From Grifola frondosa (lineage: Eukaryota > Basidiomycota > Agaricomycetes > Polyporales > Grifolaceae): DNA of 64,000 nucleotides. The stretch is taken from contig LUGG01000009.1 of assembly GCA_001683735.1 (NCBI GenBank), forward strand, positions 1,426,001-1,490,000, in the 5' to 3' direction. Below are positions 25,202-35,757 of this stretch, one piece after another. The position numbers and the translations under genes were made by a program. Position 1 is the first letter of the stretch; each line of letters opens with the position of its first letter. The notes below the pieces were generated by a model. That model was not told where the DNA came from, searched no databases, and was given only the letters and a program-made list of their open reading frames with translations.

Positions 25202-26485
25202 ATCATCCCAACCGGAAACAGCGCTCGCAAGTGCGAGCGCGTCTGCTCGAAAGAAGGAATCAGTAGCTACCAGGAATGGTGCGGTGGCCAAAACTTCTTC
25301 GCCGCGAATTTCGAACAGACGAAAGCCTCGGAAACCAAAAGAAAACAAACCATCCTGCCATCCAACCTTCGTCCCCATGTTCTTGCCCGAGACCGCCTTG
25401 CACGCTGGTCCACCCCATTTGCAACAGAATTCCGTCGCACGTCAAGCTCACTTCTCTCACTCGAAGCCTCCGTTACACTATACAACGTAATGCTCTCGTC
25501 TCTAGATATCAAAACGCAGAAAAATTACGGCGCAGGCCTACTTCGGTTCACACAGTTCTGCGACGGCCTATCTATTCCCGAAACGCTACGCATGCCTGCA
25601 CCGGAACCTCTACTCGCAGCCTTCATCGCAAAGTGGAGCGGCGCCGTAGCCAGAACCACGATAGACAACTGGCTAGCTGGCCTCAGTTTCTGGCACGCAA
25701 TCAACGGCGCGCCATGGCAAGGAAACAAAATGCTCAGAGTCACCTGTACCGGCGCGCTGAAAAATGAGCCCGCGAAGAAGGCAAAGAGGCCACCGGTAAC
25801 ACTAGAACACATGCACGCACTCCGGGACCGCCTCAACCTGACTAACTCGTTCGACGCAGCGGTATACGCCATTGCGTGCACTGCCTTCTGGTGCTGCCGC
25901 CGCCTCGGTGAACTTGTGATCCCGTCACCAAACACGTTCGACGCCGACAAACACGTCGCAAAGTCCGCCGGAATACGCTATCGGAAACTCCTCGGACAAG
26001 CAGAGTACGCCGTATTTCACATCCCGTGGACAAAAACCACGAAACATGCCGGCGCAGATATCATTGCCACGGGGAACGACGAACCAACATCCCCGCTCAC
26101 AGCCCTTCGTCACCACCAGAACGCCAACTCCCGAGTCCCCTCGACGGCTCCCATGTTCGCCTTCGAGACCTCTGACAAGAAGGGCTGGGCACCAATGACA
26201 AGAGACTGGTTCCTACAGCGTTGTAACGAAGTCTGGAAAGACGCGGAACTAGGACAACTCACAGGCCACTGTTTCCGCATCGGTGGTGCGACGGAGCTAC
26301 TACTTCGTGGCACGCACCCAGACATCGTAGCAACCCAAGGTGGATGGAAGTCCCGAGCATTCCTCGAGTACTGGCGGAAAATCGAGTCCATTCTTCCTCT
26401 CTTCATTTCAAAGTCCTTCGATTCCTCACGTCTAAAGCTCATACATGATTCCATGAATAGTTTCAAAAAGAAATACCATCTGTAG
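25194..26485 (+). CDS. Ngaro ORF3, tyrosine recombinase (integrase)
   Basis: The catalytic part is uninterrupted. Arg lies in CCRRLGELVIP, the His-x-x-Arg box in GHCFRIGGATELLLRG, the second His position is occupied by Trp in GGWKSRAF, and the nucleophilic Tyr is in FLEYWRK. An N-terminal SAM-like core-binding half (TQKNYGAGLLRFTQFC) precedes it. YR enzymes recombine a circular DNA copy into the genome without DDE chemistry. An ATG at 25,194 overlaps the RT stop (ATGCCTAG) and opens a Ser/Ala/Lys-rich leader, but that leader is in another frame from the catalytic part. One base change between about 25,202 and 25,490, probably in the A-rich stretch near 25,330, is needed to join them. The catalytic frame itself is open back to the RT stop. 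Confidence 0.85.
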
Positions 26486-26632
26486 CAATATCATTCCGCG
26501 GCTTTCAAGCTGTATCACCGAACTTATCATAATTGGTCAATAATCGTTAATTAGCCAGTCGATAGCATTAGAAATAATCTACAGAGTCAAACGAAAATCA
26601 GTTGCTCGCCTGTTGGGGATAGTCGTGCACTC

Positions 26633-26686
26633 GCGTTGAACACGACTGTTGTGGCTTCGCTTGGTGGTTAGTCGTGTTTTCAACGC
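26633..26686 (+). other. Hairpin-forming inverted repeat straddling the B1 start
   Basis: GCGTTGAACACGACT (26,633-26,647) pairs with AGTCGTGTTTTCAACGC (26,670-26,686) with a two-base bulge. The loop contains the first bases of B1 (26,663). Its position at the ORF/repeat boundary fits a terminator, a priming structure or a recombinase recognition structure; which one is not known. Confidence 0.55.
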
Positions 26687-27052
26687 CTCGCCTCCGCTTC
26701 ACGCACGAGTTGGATTTCGGCCAAAGTTCTCAAGTTTCTAGCTCTCGCAGTTTCTCGCTAGCCTTTGATACGGCTTCCTGGCGTGAACTCTCAGATTCTC
26801 GCTAGCCTCTGGTACGGCTTCTTGGCGTGAACTCTCCGAGTCCCGCGGAAGCACATTCTCAGCGCGAAACTGCTCCAAAATTCGAGCTTGAGAACCTCTT
26901 ACTCTCTCACTCTTTCCTCTTCCGGAATCCCGGAATTTTGGGCCGAATCCACCTCTCCCCAACTGCGCTACTAGCAATTGACATTGCATTAACTACTAGA
27001 AATTAACATTGCATATAATCCTGAAAGCCCAGCCTGAAGCAACTTAGGAAGC
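26663..27052 (+). repeat. Ngaro repeat B1
   Basis: 390 bases, matched without visible difference by 27,231-27,620. It carries an internal near-duplicate of a TCTCGCTAGCCTxTGxTACGGC box (about 26,752 and 26,800). Its last two bases overlap the start of A2. Confidence 0.9.
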
Positions 27053-27199
27053 GTGTAGTTTGATTAAGGCGCGAGCCTGCGAGCACCTAAGTCAAACTAA
27101 TGCTTAGTAAGCGTAGGGCTGAATGCGGTAAGGACTTGCGCGTCTCGCGCTTCATCCTTTCCCCACCGCATCTCAGCCCGTTCCTAAGTATTTTCGCTT
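27051..27199 (+). repeat. Ngaro repeat A2
   Basis: Second copy of the 149-base A repeat, directly following B1. A 31-base unique spacer (27,200-27,230) separates it from B2. Confidence 0.9.
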
Positions 27200-27230
27200 C
27201 CCACCCAACCACTCCCTGTTGCGTCTTAGC

Positions 27231-27620
27231 GGTGGTTAGTCGTGTTTTCAACGCCTCGCCTCCGCTTCACGCACGAGTTGGATTTCGGCCAAAGTTCTCA
27301 AGTTTCTAGCTCTCGCAGTTTCTCGCTAGCCTTTGATACGGCTTCCTGGCGTGAACTCTCAGATTCTCGCTAGCCTCTGGTACGGCTTCTTGGCGTGAAC
27401 TCTCCGAGTCCCGCGGAAGCACATTCTCAGCGCGAAACTGCTCCAAAATTCGAGCTTGAGAACCTCTTACTCTCTCACTCTTTCCTCTTCCGGAATCCCG
27501 GAATTTTGGGCCGAATCCACCTCTCCCCAACTGCGCTACTAGCAATTGACATTGCATTAACTACTAGAAATTAACATTGCATATAATCCTGAAAGCCCAG
27601 CCTGAAGCAACTTAGGAAGC
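27231..27620 (+). repeat. Ngaro repeat B2 (right end of element)
   Basis: Second copy of the 390-base B repeat. Host sequence resumes at TGAGAACC. Confidence 0.9.
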
Positions 27621-28071
27621 TGAGAACCATACAAACTTGCCATAAGCGGATCCTTGAGCATCGATCACGCACTGCCTTTCGGCGCTTATTCAACTCTATG
27701 TCCTTAGCCGCCAGGGCCAAGGACTTGCTATGAAGTTTGTACCGTACATCCCGCTCAGCAACCTTTGAGATTTGGTATCTGGTGCCTTTTATCATGAATA
27801 TCTACAGCTACTTATAATGAAATTCAACGCCATTCGCTCGCTGAGTTATTCATATCTGCTATGATCATAGTATTTGCAAATTGCCAAAGATGATTGGATT
27901 CATGTTGTAAGTGCAATCCATGTTTAATAATATGTATCCCGCAATGAAGCGCTAATAGTGCATCAATCTATAGCGTGAACAGATTCGGCTGCCAACGTGA
28001 GATCAGCGAGGCTCTGGCATTATAAACCATGTACTCGTTTACCGAGTCCAAGCCCTATTCCCCCTTCCCAT
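27621..28071. other. Right flank of the element and promoter of the membrane-protein gene
   Basis: A minus-strand frame starting ATG at 27,795 (KGTRYQISKVAERDVRYK, then LNKRRKAVRDRCSRIRL) runs into the element at 27,620. It may be an exon cut by the insertion. The last 50 bases form the promoter of the next gene. Confidence 0.4.
28021..28026 (+). promoter_or_regulatory. TATA box of the membrane-protein gene
   Basis: TATAAA, 45 bases upstream of the ATG at 28,072, followed by a C/T-rich stretch (28,056-28,070) typical of fungal start regions. Confidence 0.55.
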
Positions 28072-29515
28072 ATGGCCGCTAGTGCGACTAGCAGCTCGTT
28101 AGTTCCGCTTTCCTTCGTTGTTCATTTATTGCTTTTAATCCCGAGAATACGCGCACAAGGCACGAATGCCACTTGCCTAGATGCTTTCGCGTGGGTGCGG
28201 ATTATTTTTCATTGTTCGAATGCTTCTAGCTCATCAGCAACGGCGAGCTCTAGATGACCAACTCCCCAGGCCAGAGTCCGTGCTTAGTCTCAGCGTATCT
28301 CCTTGAACCATGTCGTGGTCCCGCTGGTGAACGTCATTTGTGGAGATTTGTGAACTACGCCTGACAGAGGACCGCAAGGCGCTTTTGTCTACTCACTTCC
28401 TCCGGACTACCACTATATCGCGCCGACATCCATAACAGCAGATCCGTGCGCTTGTAACACTGTTCTATATTCGACCATGGCAGCTTGTGCAACTTGTCAA
28501 GGCCGAAACCAGCTTTCGTCAGTGATTTGTACCTCCATCATGTCATGAAATTAATTAGACTACTATGTTACTGTTCTCAGCTGGAGCACATGGCAGACCA
28601 ACTGCTCATCACCGGATATCGGCAGGTATGCGGCCTATGTTCATTTCTGTGCGATGAGACAGGCCATTTTGACCGCCATAGCTATCCTATGGATATTCCC
28701 TCGGGCACATCTATACCTGCATGGGCATATCTCAACATAACGGTATAGTTCAGTACAATATTGTCACCTACCACAAGCTGACATAGTAGCAGGCCGAAGA
28801 TGGTTTCGACGTGGTAGCAGCGGAGAACCTCGCTGGTAAATGATATTGTTGTTCACGTTCGCTCACCTCTCATTGCCACTCAGGCGCACCTGAGTCTTCG
28901 GCAGCCGTCTCTTCCACAGACGTCTTCCCTGCCTCCGCTACGACCAGTCCCACATCCACATTTATCACCACATCCACATTTACCACTACCTCCAATGACT
29001 CCTCCATCTCCACTGCCTCGGCTTCACCCTTTCCCACCAATTCCTCTTCCGTGACTGAAGCCATCATTCTCAAATCGTCACGCGTCTCCGCCATGGTCGG
29101 GGTATGGTCGGCGGCGTCGCCGGCCTCATGCTCCTTACAGCAGCCGCATCCATGTTCGTCCGTCGACGACGCGCTTCCCGCATCCCTGCCTCTGCGCAGT
29201 TCACTGCAGCGGCAGCAAAGCGCTTCTCTAACAAGCACGGAAGCCTGAAATCGCCCTCTTTTGCCCCAATGGTCCCTCCTCGCATATACGTGCGTCATCT
29301 TCCTTGTTTTCATACTGCGCTTTGAATGTGATATATGCCGCGTGCTGTTGCAGAATCCGAATGACCCGAGTACGTTCCCGCCAACGCCTTCTCTATCCTC
29401 AGTTGCACGCTCTGTGCACCAGCAGCCAGTGTCCTCCCCAATGCCATGGGGGTACAACACGAATAGCATGTATGTCGTGGGGCCAGGGATGTACAGTGGC
29501 GCGCCAGAAATTTAA
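28072..29515 (+). CDS. Secreted-end single-pass membrane protein, basidiomycete QSPC/CxC type
   Basis: A signal peptide (LVPLSFVVHLLLLIPRIRAQ) is followed by a short Cys-patterned ectodomain: TCLDAFAW, GQSPCLVSAYLLEPC, DPCACNTVLYS, CATCQG, WQTNC and GTSIPAWAYLNIT. A Ser/Thr-rich stalk likely to be O-glycosylated, one membrane span (VGGVAGLMLLTAAASMFV), a stop-transfer RRRR and a cytoplasmic Pro/Ser tail ending SGAPEI follow. At least six short introns are needed. I know this layout from many unnamed Agaricomycete proteins; it resembles wall-sensor proteins in plan, but no function is established. One base appears to be missing in the G run at 29,098-29,101: the frame before it reads SRVSAMVG and the span lies in the next frame. 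An alternative GTATGG...TTACAG intron there would delete the span and is less likely. Confidence 0.75.
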
Positions 29516-29703
29516 GTTGTATCAGTCTCGGTGAGATCTCCCGCTTAGAATTTCCACTCATTCGATCGATGCTGTCATTACTAGTCACTCTGAACGATTA
29601 ACAGTGCATTGTTGTATTAATACGTATCGGATATCATGGACGCAACCAGAGACTCATCTACCAGTCAACTGCGACAACAATACTCGTATACCAACAGTCC
29701 GCC

Positions 29704-31022
29704 CTATTTCTTTCGCGGCATGGCCATCCTAGGCATCGCAGGCATTCCTGGGGTGGGCCGACCACCACCGGAGCCATTTATGTAAGGCCTCATCGCCGCC
29801 ATCGTCTCCAGCTTCTTTTCCAGTGCGATCCTCGCTCTGGACTTCGCCATCCCTCCTGCCTTGGGGACTTCCGCATACTTGCTGTTGTCTCTCTTCTCTT
29901 TGTACTGCGCGGCCAGCGCTTCCGCGAGCGCCCATACGCGACGCCTCGCGCGCATGCTCTGCGAGCGGTGCACGCGGGAGAGGTACAGCAGCCAGTCCGC
30001 GTCGTGCGGCGTGTCGCGCGCATGCGCCATCCCCATAGTAGCGCCTCCGTTCTTCTCCTTCACGCTTGCGTACTCCGTTGGAGTGGGCACAGCCCACCCG
30101 AGCGCTAGGACGCGCCGGCGCGCGTGTGGCTGGAATGTCGTCAGCGCGTGGTGGCGCAGCAGGCGGCACGTCGAGAGGAGCGCGACGAACGACGCGTCGG
30201 AGAGGTATGGGAGGAGCACGTGCAGCACGTCGAGCGGCTGCGTCGTGATCATGTCGCTCGTGGACTCGGGTGCGGGACCCAGCGCGGCCAGACGCGCCTC
30301 GGACACAGACGTGTGGAGTTTTGGGAATCTGGTGGTGCGTCAGATGTGGTCTGCACGTAGAGGGTCATGATGGCACGTACATATCCGGCCTGTTGAGGGC
30401 CCAGCCGAACCCGCTAGCCTCGAAGGCGAGCCAATTAAACTGATTCATGCCTGCATCGTTGCCTGTGATCCAGAAACGCCTCAGATCGACCTTCTCCACG
30501 CCTATATTGTCGTAGTCCATGCCAGGGATCCGTCCGGCATTGACGCCCGTCTGCGAGCCGAGAAGAAGCGGCACCTGGCATAGCTCTACGACAGAGTCGA
30601 ACGACTCATCCGACGCGCCGAGCATGTGGCGCAGAATTGTGGCGCACGCGGTGTGCAGCGCGAAGATCTGTATGTATGCGGGTATGAACCACTGCCATCA
30701 GACAAAGTCAGCGCGGAGTGGTACGCACCGTGGCATTTGGAGACTCCCATGTAACGGCGATTAAGATAGCCTTAGAGGTGCTTCGAAACAGGTTCCCATC
30801 TGAGGCACAGTGAATCAGATTCTTTGTTCTGGGTGTCCATAGAATAAACCACGTACCGAGGAAGACGAGGTTGGTCACCAAGCCAGGAACAGTGTCGCCG
30901 ATTGCAACGCAATACTGTAGGTAGTGTTTCTGCTTGCTGGTGAGTGTCTCCGGTGTCAGAGGTCGAGGGCATGTAGAGTCGGGGCTTGGCGAGAACGGGA
31001 GACAACAAAGACCGCAAGACAT
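29704..31022 (-). CDS. F-box-like protein, tandem paralogue A
   Basis: It starts MSCGLCCLPF, with a CxxC that could bind metal. It continues through KQKHYLQYCVAIGDTVPGL, several short introns, ILRHMLGASDESFDSVVELCQ, and then the F-box-like stretch MITTQPLDVLHVLLPYLSDA with STCRLLRHHALTTFQPHARRR. WAVPTPTEY, PHDADWLLYLSRVHRS and RARRRVWALAEAL follow, then a Gly/Pro/Met tail ending PRKK. F-box proteins pick substrates for SCF ubiquitin ligases, but many fungal members are uncharacterised. Paralogue B lies 346 bases upstream on the same strand with the same exon order. Confidence 0.75.
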
Positions 31023-31368
31023 GTTGTTGCTATGCATGTGTCAGTTAGTTCAAAGGGAACAAATGTTTCTGTATGAGGCTCACATAGAACTCACTGAACT
31101 GTAGAAGTGAAAGATGGGAGAAAGGATGTAAAATGTTCGCGTGCACGCCACAAAGGCGTTATATAGTTGGAGATCACATGTGCGTGTGGCAAGAGTGGCA
31201 CGGTCCCCACGCACAAGTTGGATGTTACATTTAACGTGATATCTCGTTATATTATGATTTTATTTGACCAGCAGTGCTAGTGAACGCTTGAACCGAATGA
31301 CATGTCTAATAATACAGAATTCCATGCGTGTATGCATGTACAACTTCATATATGCTCTAACTGCAATA
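31023..31368. other. Spacer between tandem F-box-like genes
   Basis: 346 bases holding the promoter of paralogue A and the 3' end of paralogue B. No other feature is visible. Confidence 0.5.
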
Positions 31369-32617
31369 TCAGGAGCGACCATGCAGAATACTCCGAAGCA
31401 TGCCCATCGCCTGTATCTCCCTCTCCAGCTGGAGCCCCTTCGGTGTCTTCTTGGGCGTCACACCGTCTCCGCCCAGTGCCACACCGAACCCGCTGCGCTC
31501 GCGCGCCTCACTGTACGTATCTACGATCTCCTTCGCGAGCGCCCACACCCGCCGCCGCGCACGCATACTGCCCGTACGGTGCACCTGCGAGAGGTAGAGC
31601 AGCCAGTCCGCGTCGTACGGCGTGTCCTGCGCGTGCGCCATGGCGGGCGGCTTCCCGCTCTTCTTCATTACGCTCGCGTATTCGGTGGGTGTGGGCACGG
31701 CCCACCCGAGCGCGAGGACTCGCTCGCGTGCATGTGGTTGGAAGGTCGTCAACGCGTGTCGGCGAAGCAGGCGACACGTGGAAAGGAGCAAGACAAAGGA
31801 GGCGTTGGTGAGATATGGAAGGAGGATGTGCACGATGTCGAACGACAGTGTCGTGATGATGTCGTTCGTAGACTCCGGCGCGGGCCCAATCGCAGCGAGC
31901 CGCACCTGAGAGACAGATTGGTGGAATCTTGGAAACCTGCATGAGAGAGACAGGTCAGTATGGCGCATATAGTCGTGTGGCGCATATACTCAGATACGTA
32001 CACATCGGGTCTGTTGAGAATCCATTCGAGTCCGTTTTCTTTCAGTGCACGCCATTTGAACTCAGATCCCCAAAACGGCCTCAAATCGACCTTCTCGTCT
32101 CCGACGCTCTCGTAGTTGACGCCCGGGAGACGTCCGGGATCGGGACTTATCCGCGGGATGAGAACCGCCGCAAGTTGACAAAGCTCGAACACAGTGTTGT
32201 TTGAGTTGTCTGATGCGTTAAGCTGATGTCGCAAAATGGCGGCACATCCAGTGTGAAGGGCAAATATCTACATAAAGGCGCAAGTTGTTCATTAGACTTC
32301 AAACGAATGTGCGCGAGACGTGACCCACTGTCTGCTTCTCGGACTCCCAGGCGACTGAGAGGACTATGGGATAATGAAGCATGCCACCGAATAAATTGTT
32401 ATCTGGCAAGATGTGAGAGCAGGCAATGGTGGAAGTGTTGATGCCACATACCCAACCAAGTGAGATCGGTCACTAATCCGGGGACAGTGGAACCTATTGC
32501 AGTACAGAATTGGAGGTAGTTGTACTGCTTGTCGGTGAGTATGCCCGAAGGAGGAGGGTGAGGATTGACCGAACGGGAGCTAGGCGTGAAAGGAACACGA
32601 CAAAGGCTACAAGACAT
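31369..32617 (-). CDS. F-box-like protein, tandem paralogue B
   Basis: It starts MSCSLCRVPF (32,615-32,617) and parallels its neighbour: KQYNYLQFCTAIGSTVPGL, ILRHQLNASDNSNNTVFELCQ, then NDIITTLSFDIVHILLPYL, STCRLLRRHALTTFQPHARER, WAVPTPTEYASV, DADWLLYLSQVHRTGSM and a divergent C-terminus ending LRSILHGRS. It shares the CxxC start and the intron plan, so it is a tandem duplicate. The N-terminal third and the extreme C-terminus have diverged most, while the F-box and the region after it are conserved. The role is unknown; the substrate-adaptor idea rests only on the F-box-like segment. Confidence 0.75.
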
Positions 32618-33138
32618 ATTGCTGGATTTATTGTTGGGAGTATGGCAGTGGATTGTAGAAGAGAAAGAGAAAGTTGTGGATGTTTAAAAGCTGTACAAGA
32701 AGCGAGCCAGAAGCCAGAGCGAGACAAGGTTCAATTGGAGGGCGTGTAGGTTCAAACGATAGATGCAGTTGAAGTTGAAAAGTCCGAGATTATAACGGGA
32801 CAACAATAGGAACCATCGAAGCAGCCCGAGAATCGTATCGAGAAGCAGTCACGGTTCAGCCAAGAAAGGCCATCTCGAGTGCTCTTATGCATACAGAGCT
32901 AACAGTACTTACTCGTGAAACCATGCATACAAGCTTCAAAATTAATGGCACTACAGTAATGATTACTAGCGCCGATAATCCAAGACAATCGAATGCGGCT
33001 TCATCGCAGCTTGGAGAGTAATCCAGTTAGAATCTGAGTACGTACCTTCCAACACGTCGCAGAGCTTCAGTAGTCCATTGCACGATAACAATCAGACCAA
33101 TTCAAGAATAGCGTATAGAGGTACACGGGGGACCATGT
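32618..33138. other. Intergenic
   Basis: 521 bases upstream of paralogue B and downstream of the coiled-coil gene. AT-rich, no gene seen. Confidence 0.45.
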
Positions 33139-35417
33139 TCAACGTCGGCTGACGAAACTCCCGAAACCCGTTTTTGTATTAGACATAGATGGAGCGACAC
33201 CGCTGTCCTTCACAGGTGAGAGCACGGTCGGAATATTTAGCCCGGCGTCACCCTAACGGCATCTTAATCAGTATCGACATTGACACGACGAAGAGAACAA
33301 GACATACCTCTGCAAGATCATCCCATGTAAATGATGTGGGCTGTGCAGTCGGGAACAGGTTGATCTTTCGTCGTTTTTTCTTCGGCGCGATGCTTTCACC
33401 TTCATCTCCGACGCTGGCGTTTGCAGAGCGCCCTGGCTTGGGCTTGCTTTGCGTAGGAGCATGCGAAGCTTCGTTTTCATCGTCTGCCCCACTTCGCTTT
33501 CTCGCACCCTTTCTCGTCGCCGTATTGTCATTTACCACGTCCGCTCTCCGCTTGCCCTTCTTGTCCACCGTGGTCGCCTCAATAATCTCCACTTCGCTGT
33601 CGTCGACTTCTTGTGTTGGCTTTTTCTTCGCTTTTGCCTTGTCCTTCGTTTTCTCCTTCTGAGCACCTGCGGCATCTTGCTTCGACTTGCTCTGGGGTTT
33701 TGCGCGTCCCTTGCCCTTGCCCTTGTCTTTCCTGGGATCTTCAACCTCTACAATATCATCCTCACTCTCGTCCGCAGGCTTGGGTGAAGGTTTGGCTGCA
33801 GCCTTCGCGCCTTTGTACGCAGGGCGCGGCGCCGGACGTGACCGAGATACCACTTGTGGAGATACTTGGGGAGACAGCTGCGGGCTTGCCATGATGCTCT
33901 GTTCTACCTCATGAGAGGAGTGACGTTCAGGCGCCTGTGCCGGCTCAGCTCTTATCGGCTGCTTAGTCTGAAGATATGTCAACAATGAGACTATGACAGA
34001 ATCGCGAAATATCTGTCTTGCCTTCTTCGGTGGTTTAGGAGACGTATGCTTTTGGGGCTGAATTTGAGCCTCGCGAGCTCTGGCTTGAGCTTCTTCGGCC
34101 TTTGTTTGAGCTTCCTCAGCCTTGTCGTGAGCTTCCTGGACCTCAGCGTTCGCAGCTTCCAGCTGTTTCTTGAGTTTCTCGATCTGCTTCTCAGTCTTTG
34201 CCAGCAACGTCTTCCCCTCCTCAGCCTCGTTCTGATGCAGCTCGGCTGCTTGCTGGGCTTCTTCCAACGCTGCCTGCCATTTATTTAGCACCTGAATGTG
34301 GACGAACAAACAACCAATGCACTCACCGCTATCGTTTGCAGCGCTTCCTTATGTTTATCCAGTTTTTTTCTCAATTTGTCGAGCGCGGTGTCCCGCTGTG
34401 CCACGTCCTCCTCTATCTCAGTCGCACGCGTCTCCGCCTCTGCAGCACGCGTCTCAAGCTCCTTCACCTTCACCTCCAACTCGATACGACTTCGGCGAAG
34501 CGCGTCCATCTCTGCATCCTCGCGGCTCTCCAAATTGCGCCATTTCTCGAGCTGCCGCCGGAGATCAGTCACTGTGCGCTCGGACTCGGCGTGCTTTGCC
34601 TCAAACTCTGTATGGGCAGACTTGAGGCCTTCATGGAGGAGTGTCGTGCGCTCGAGATTTGTGGATGTGCGCTCGGAGGAAGCTTGAAGGGCGGTGTGTT
34701 CACTGCGGAGGCGAGAGAGTGCCTCCTGTTTGTTCGTAGTGACAGGACGGTGTGGCTCGTCGGTACATTTACAAGTTCATGTAAAATGGCACGCACTTCT
34801 GCCTTCTCCTTCTCCTTGACTTCCCGGGAGAGCTCTTCCGCCGTATCCTGCAACTGGCCCGTCAACGTCTCGCAGCGCGCCTCCAAAACATCAGCCTTCC
34901 CTTTCATCCGCAGGCTGAGCGTCTGTTTCGCTTCCGCGTTCCTCCTTTGCTCCTCCTCGCTCTCCATCATCTCAAGCTCTAGCAGCTGCTCGAGCTCGGC
35001 GACGCGGTCCTCCAGCTCCGTCTCCCGTGCCTGAAACATCACCAGCCTGAAATCGCGCTGCATCCGCGCAAGGCGCTCCTTGCGCAGCACCTCCCGCTCC
35101 TTCAGCACGTTCGTGCGCTCCTGGTCGAGCACAACTGCAGTGCGCAGGTGCGCGATGCGGTGCGCGGCCTGCAGCGACTCGCAGCCGTCGCGCCATTCAA
35201 GCCGCTCGGCCTTCCAGCGCTCTTGGAGCTGCGCGATGGCGCTGGCGGAGGAGGCCTTCTCCTCGGCGTTGGCCTCGTGGAGCTTGGTGATGGTGTGTTC
35301 GAGCGTGCGGTTCTGTGCTACTAGTTCGTCGATGTGGGTCTGCTGTTTGGCGACCATTGCCTCGAGCGGCGCGGAGGACGAGGTGGAGAGGATCGGCGTG
35401 GGGGCTTTACGGAACAT
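33139..35417 (-). CDS. Long coiled-coil protein with basic, Lys-rich C-terminus
   Basis: It starts at ATG 35,415-35,417 (MFRKAPTPILST). An upstream frame extends further but without an ATG. Nearly 450 residues of coiled coil follow (for example LVAQNRTLEHTITKLHEAN, LEQLLELEMMESEEEQRR, KLRKKLDKHKEALQTI), split by two short introns near 34,290 and 34,770. A low-complexity region with SP sites and several basic blocks (KDKGKGKGRAKPQSKSK, PKKKRRKINLF) looks like nuclear localisation signals. A last intron near 33,250-33,310 leads to a short tail ending FVSRR. The layout suggests a nuclear scaffold or chromosome-associated protein, but no family was recognised. Confidence 0.7.
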
Positions 35418-35757
35418 GCTGTCAGAGACAAAGGGCCAAGCAGCACCGAATGAGACCCGGCCGCCAGAACGCAAGCCTGCAACATGGAACTCAGGAAGTT
35501 CTCCATGCGCGTGAATTCAGACGCGTTCCCGGTCACGTGCTGACCTCGATCGTGCCAAATTTCAGTGCTTGCCAATCCTTTTCCGCATTCCGGGGCTCGT
35601 ATGGCGGTCTCACTCCTTTGCGCTGCACCATTCACTCCAGCGAGCCAGGTCGACGTAGGACATCCCCTCGGAATCTGTGAGCCCTGTCTGTGTGGTGCCT
35701 GACTCCGTGTTCTTCTAAATTCACAACACGAAACAGCACGAACACCGAAAGCTTCCG
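35418..35757. promoter_or_regulatory. Divergent upstream region
   Basis: 340 bases between the coiled-coil gene and the F-box/LRR gene, carrying both promoters. A small upstream exon of the coiled-coil gene could lie near 35,470-35,510 (MENFLSSM). No clear TATA element. Confidence 0.4.

Larger units (their letters stand above)
21646..27620 (+). mobile_element. Complete Ngaro-like tyrosine-recombinase (YR) retrotransposon
   Basis: About 5,975 bases. The order is repeat A1 (149 b), gag, RT/RNase H, tyrosine recombinase, repeat B1 (390 b), A2 (149 b), a 31-base spacer, B2 (390 b). This split direct-repeat arrangement (A1-ORFs-B1-A2-B2), together with a YR instead of a DDE integrase, defines the Ngaro group of YR retrotransposons. 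A1 and A2, and B1 and B2, look identical by eye, which suggests a recent insertion. There is no clear target-site duplication, as expected for YR integration. The left host flank ends GGAAGTG and B ends GGAAGC, a short shared core. RT carries an apparent intron and one frameshift; see the separate entries. Confidence 0.92.

Noticed and set aside
26738..26989. 83-codon minus-strand frame repeated exactly at 27,306-27,557
   Set aside because: It is simply the B repeat read twice; the duplication explains the identical translation, and there is no sign of a protein.
29101..29139. Intron GTATGG...TTACAG in the membrane-protein gene
   Set aside because: Splicing it would remove the membrane span and enter a short nonsense frame; a one-base shift preserves span, RRRR and tail.
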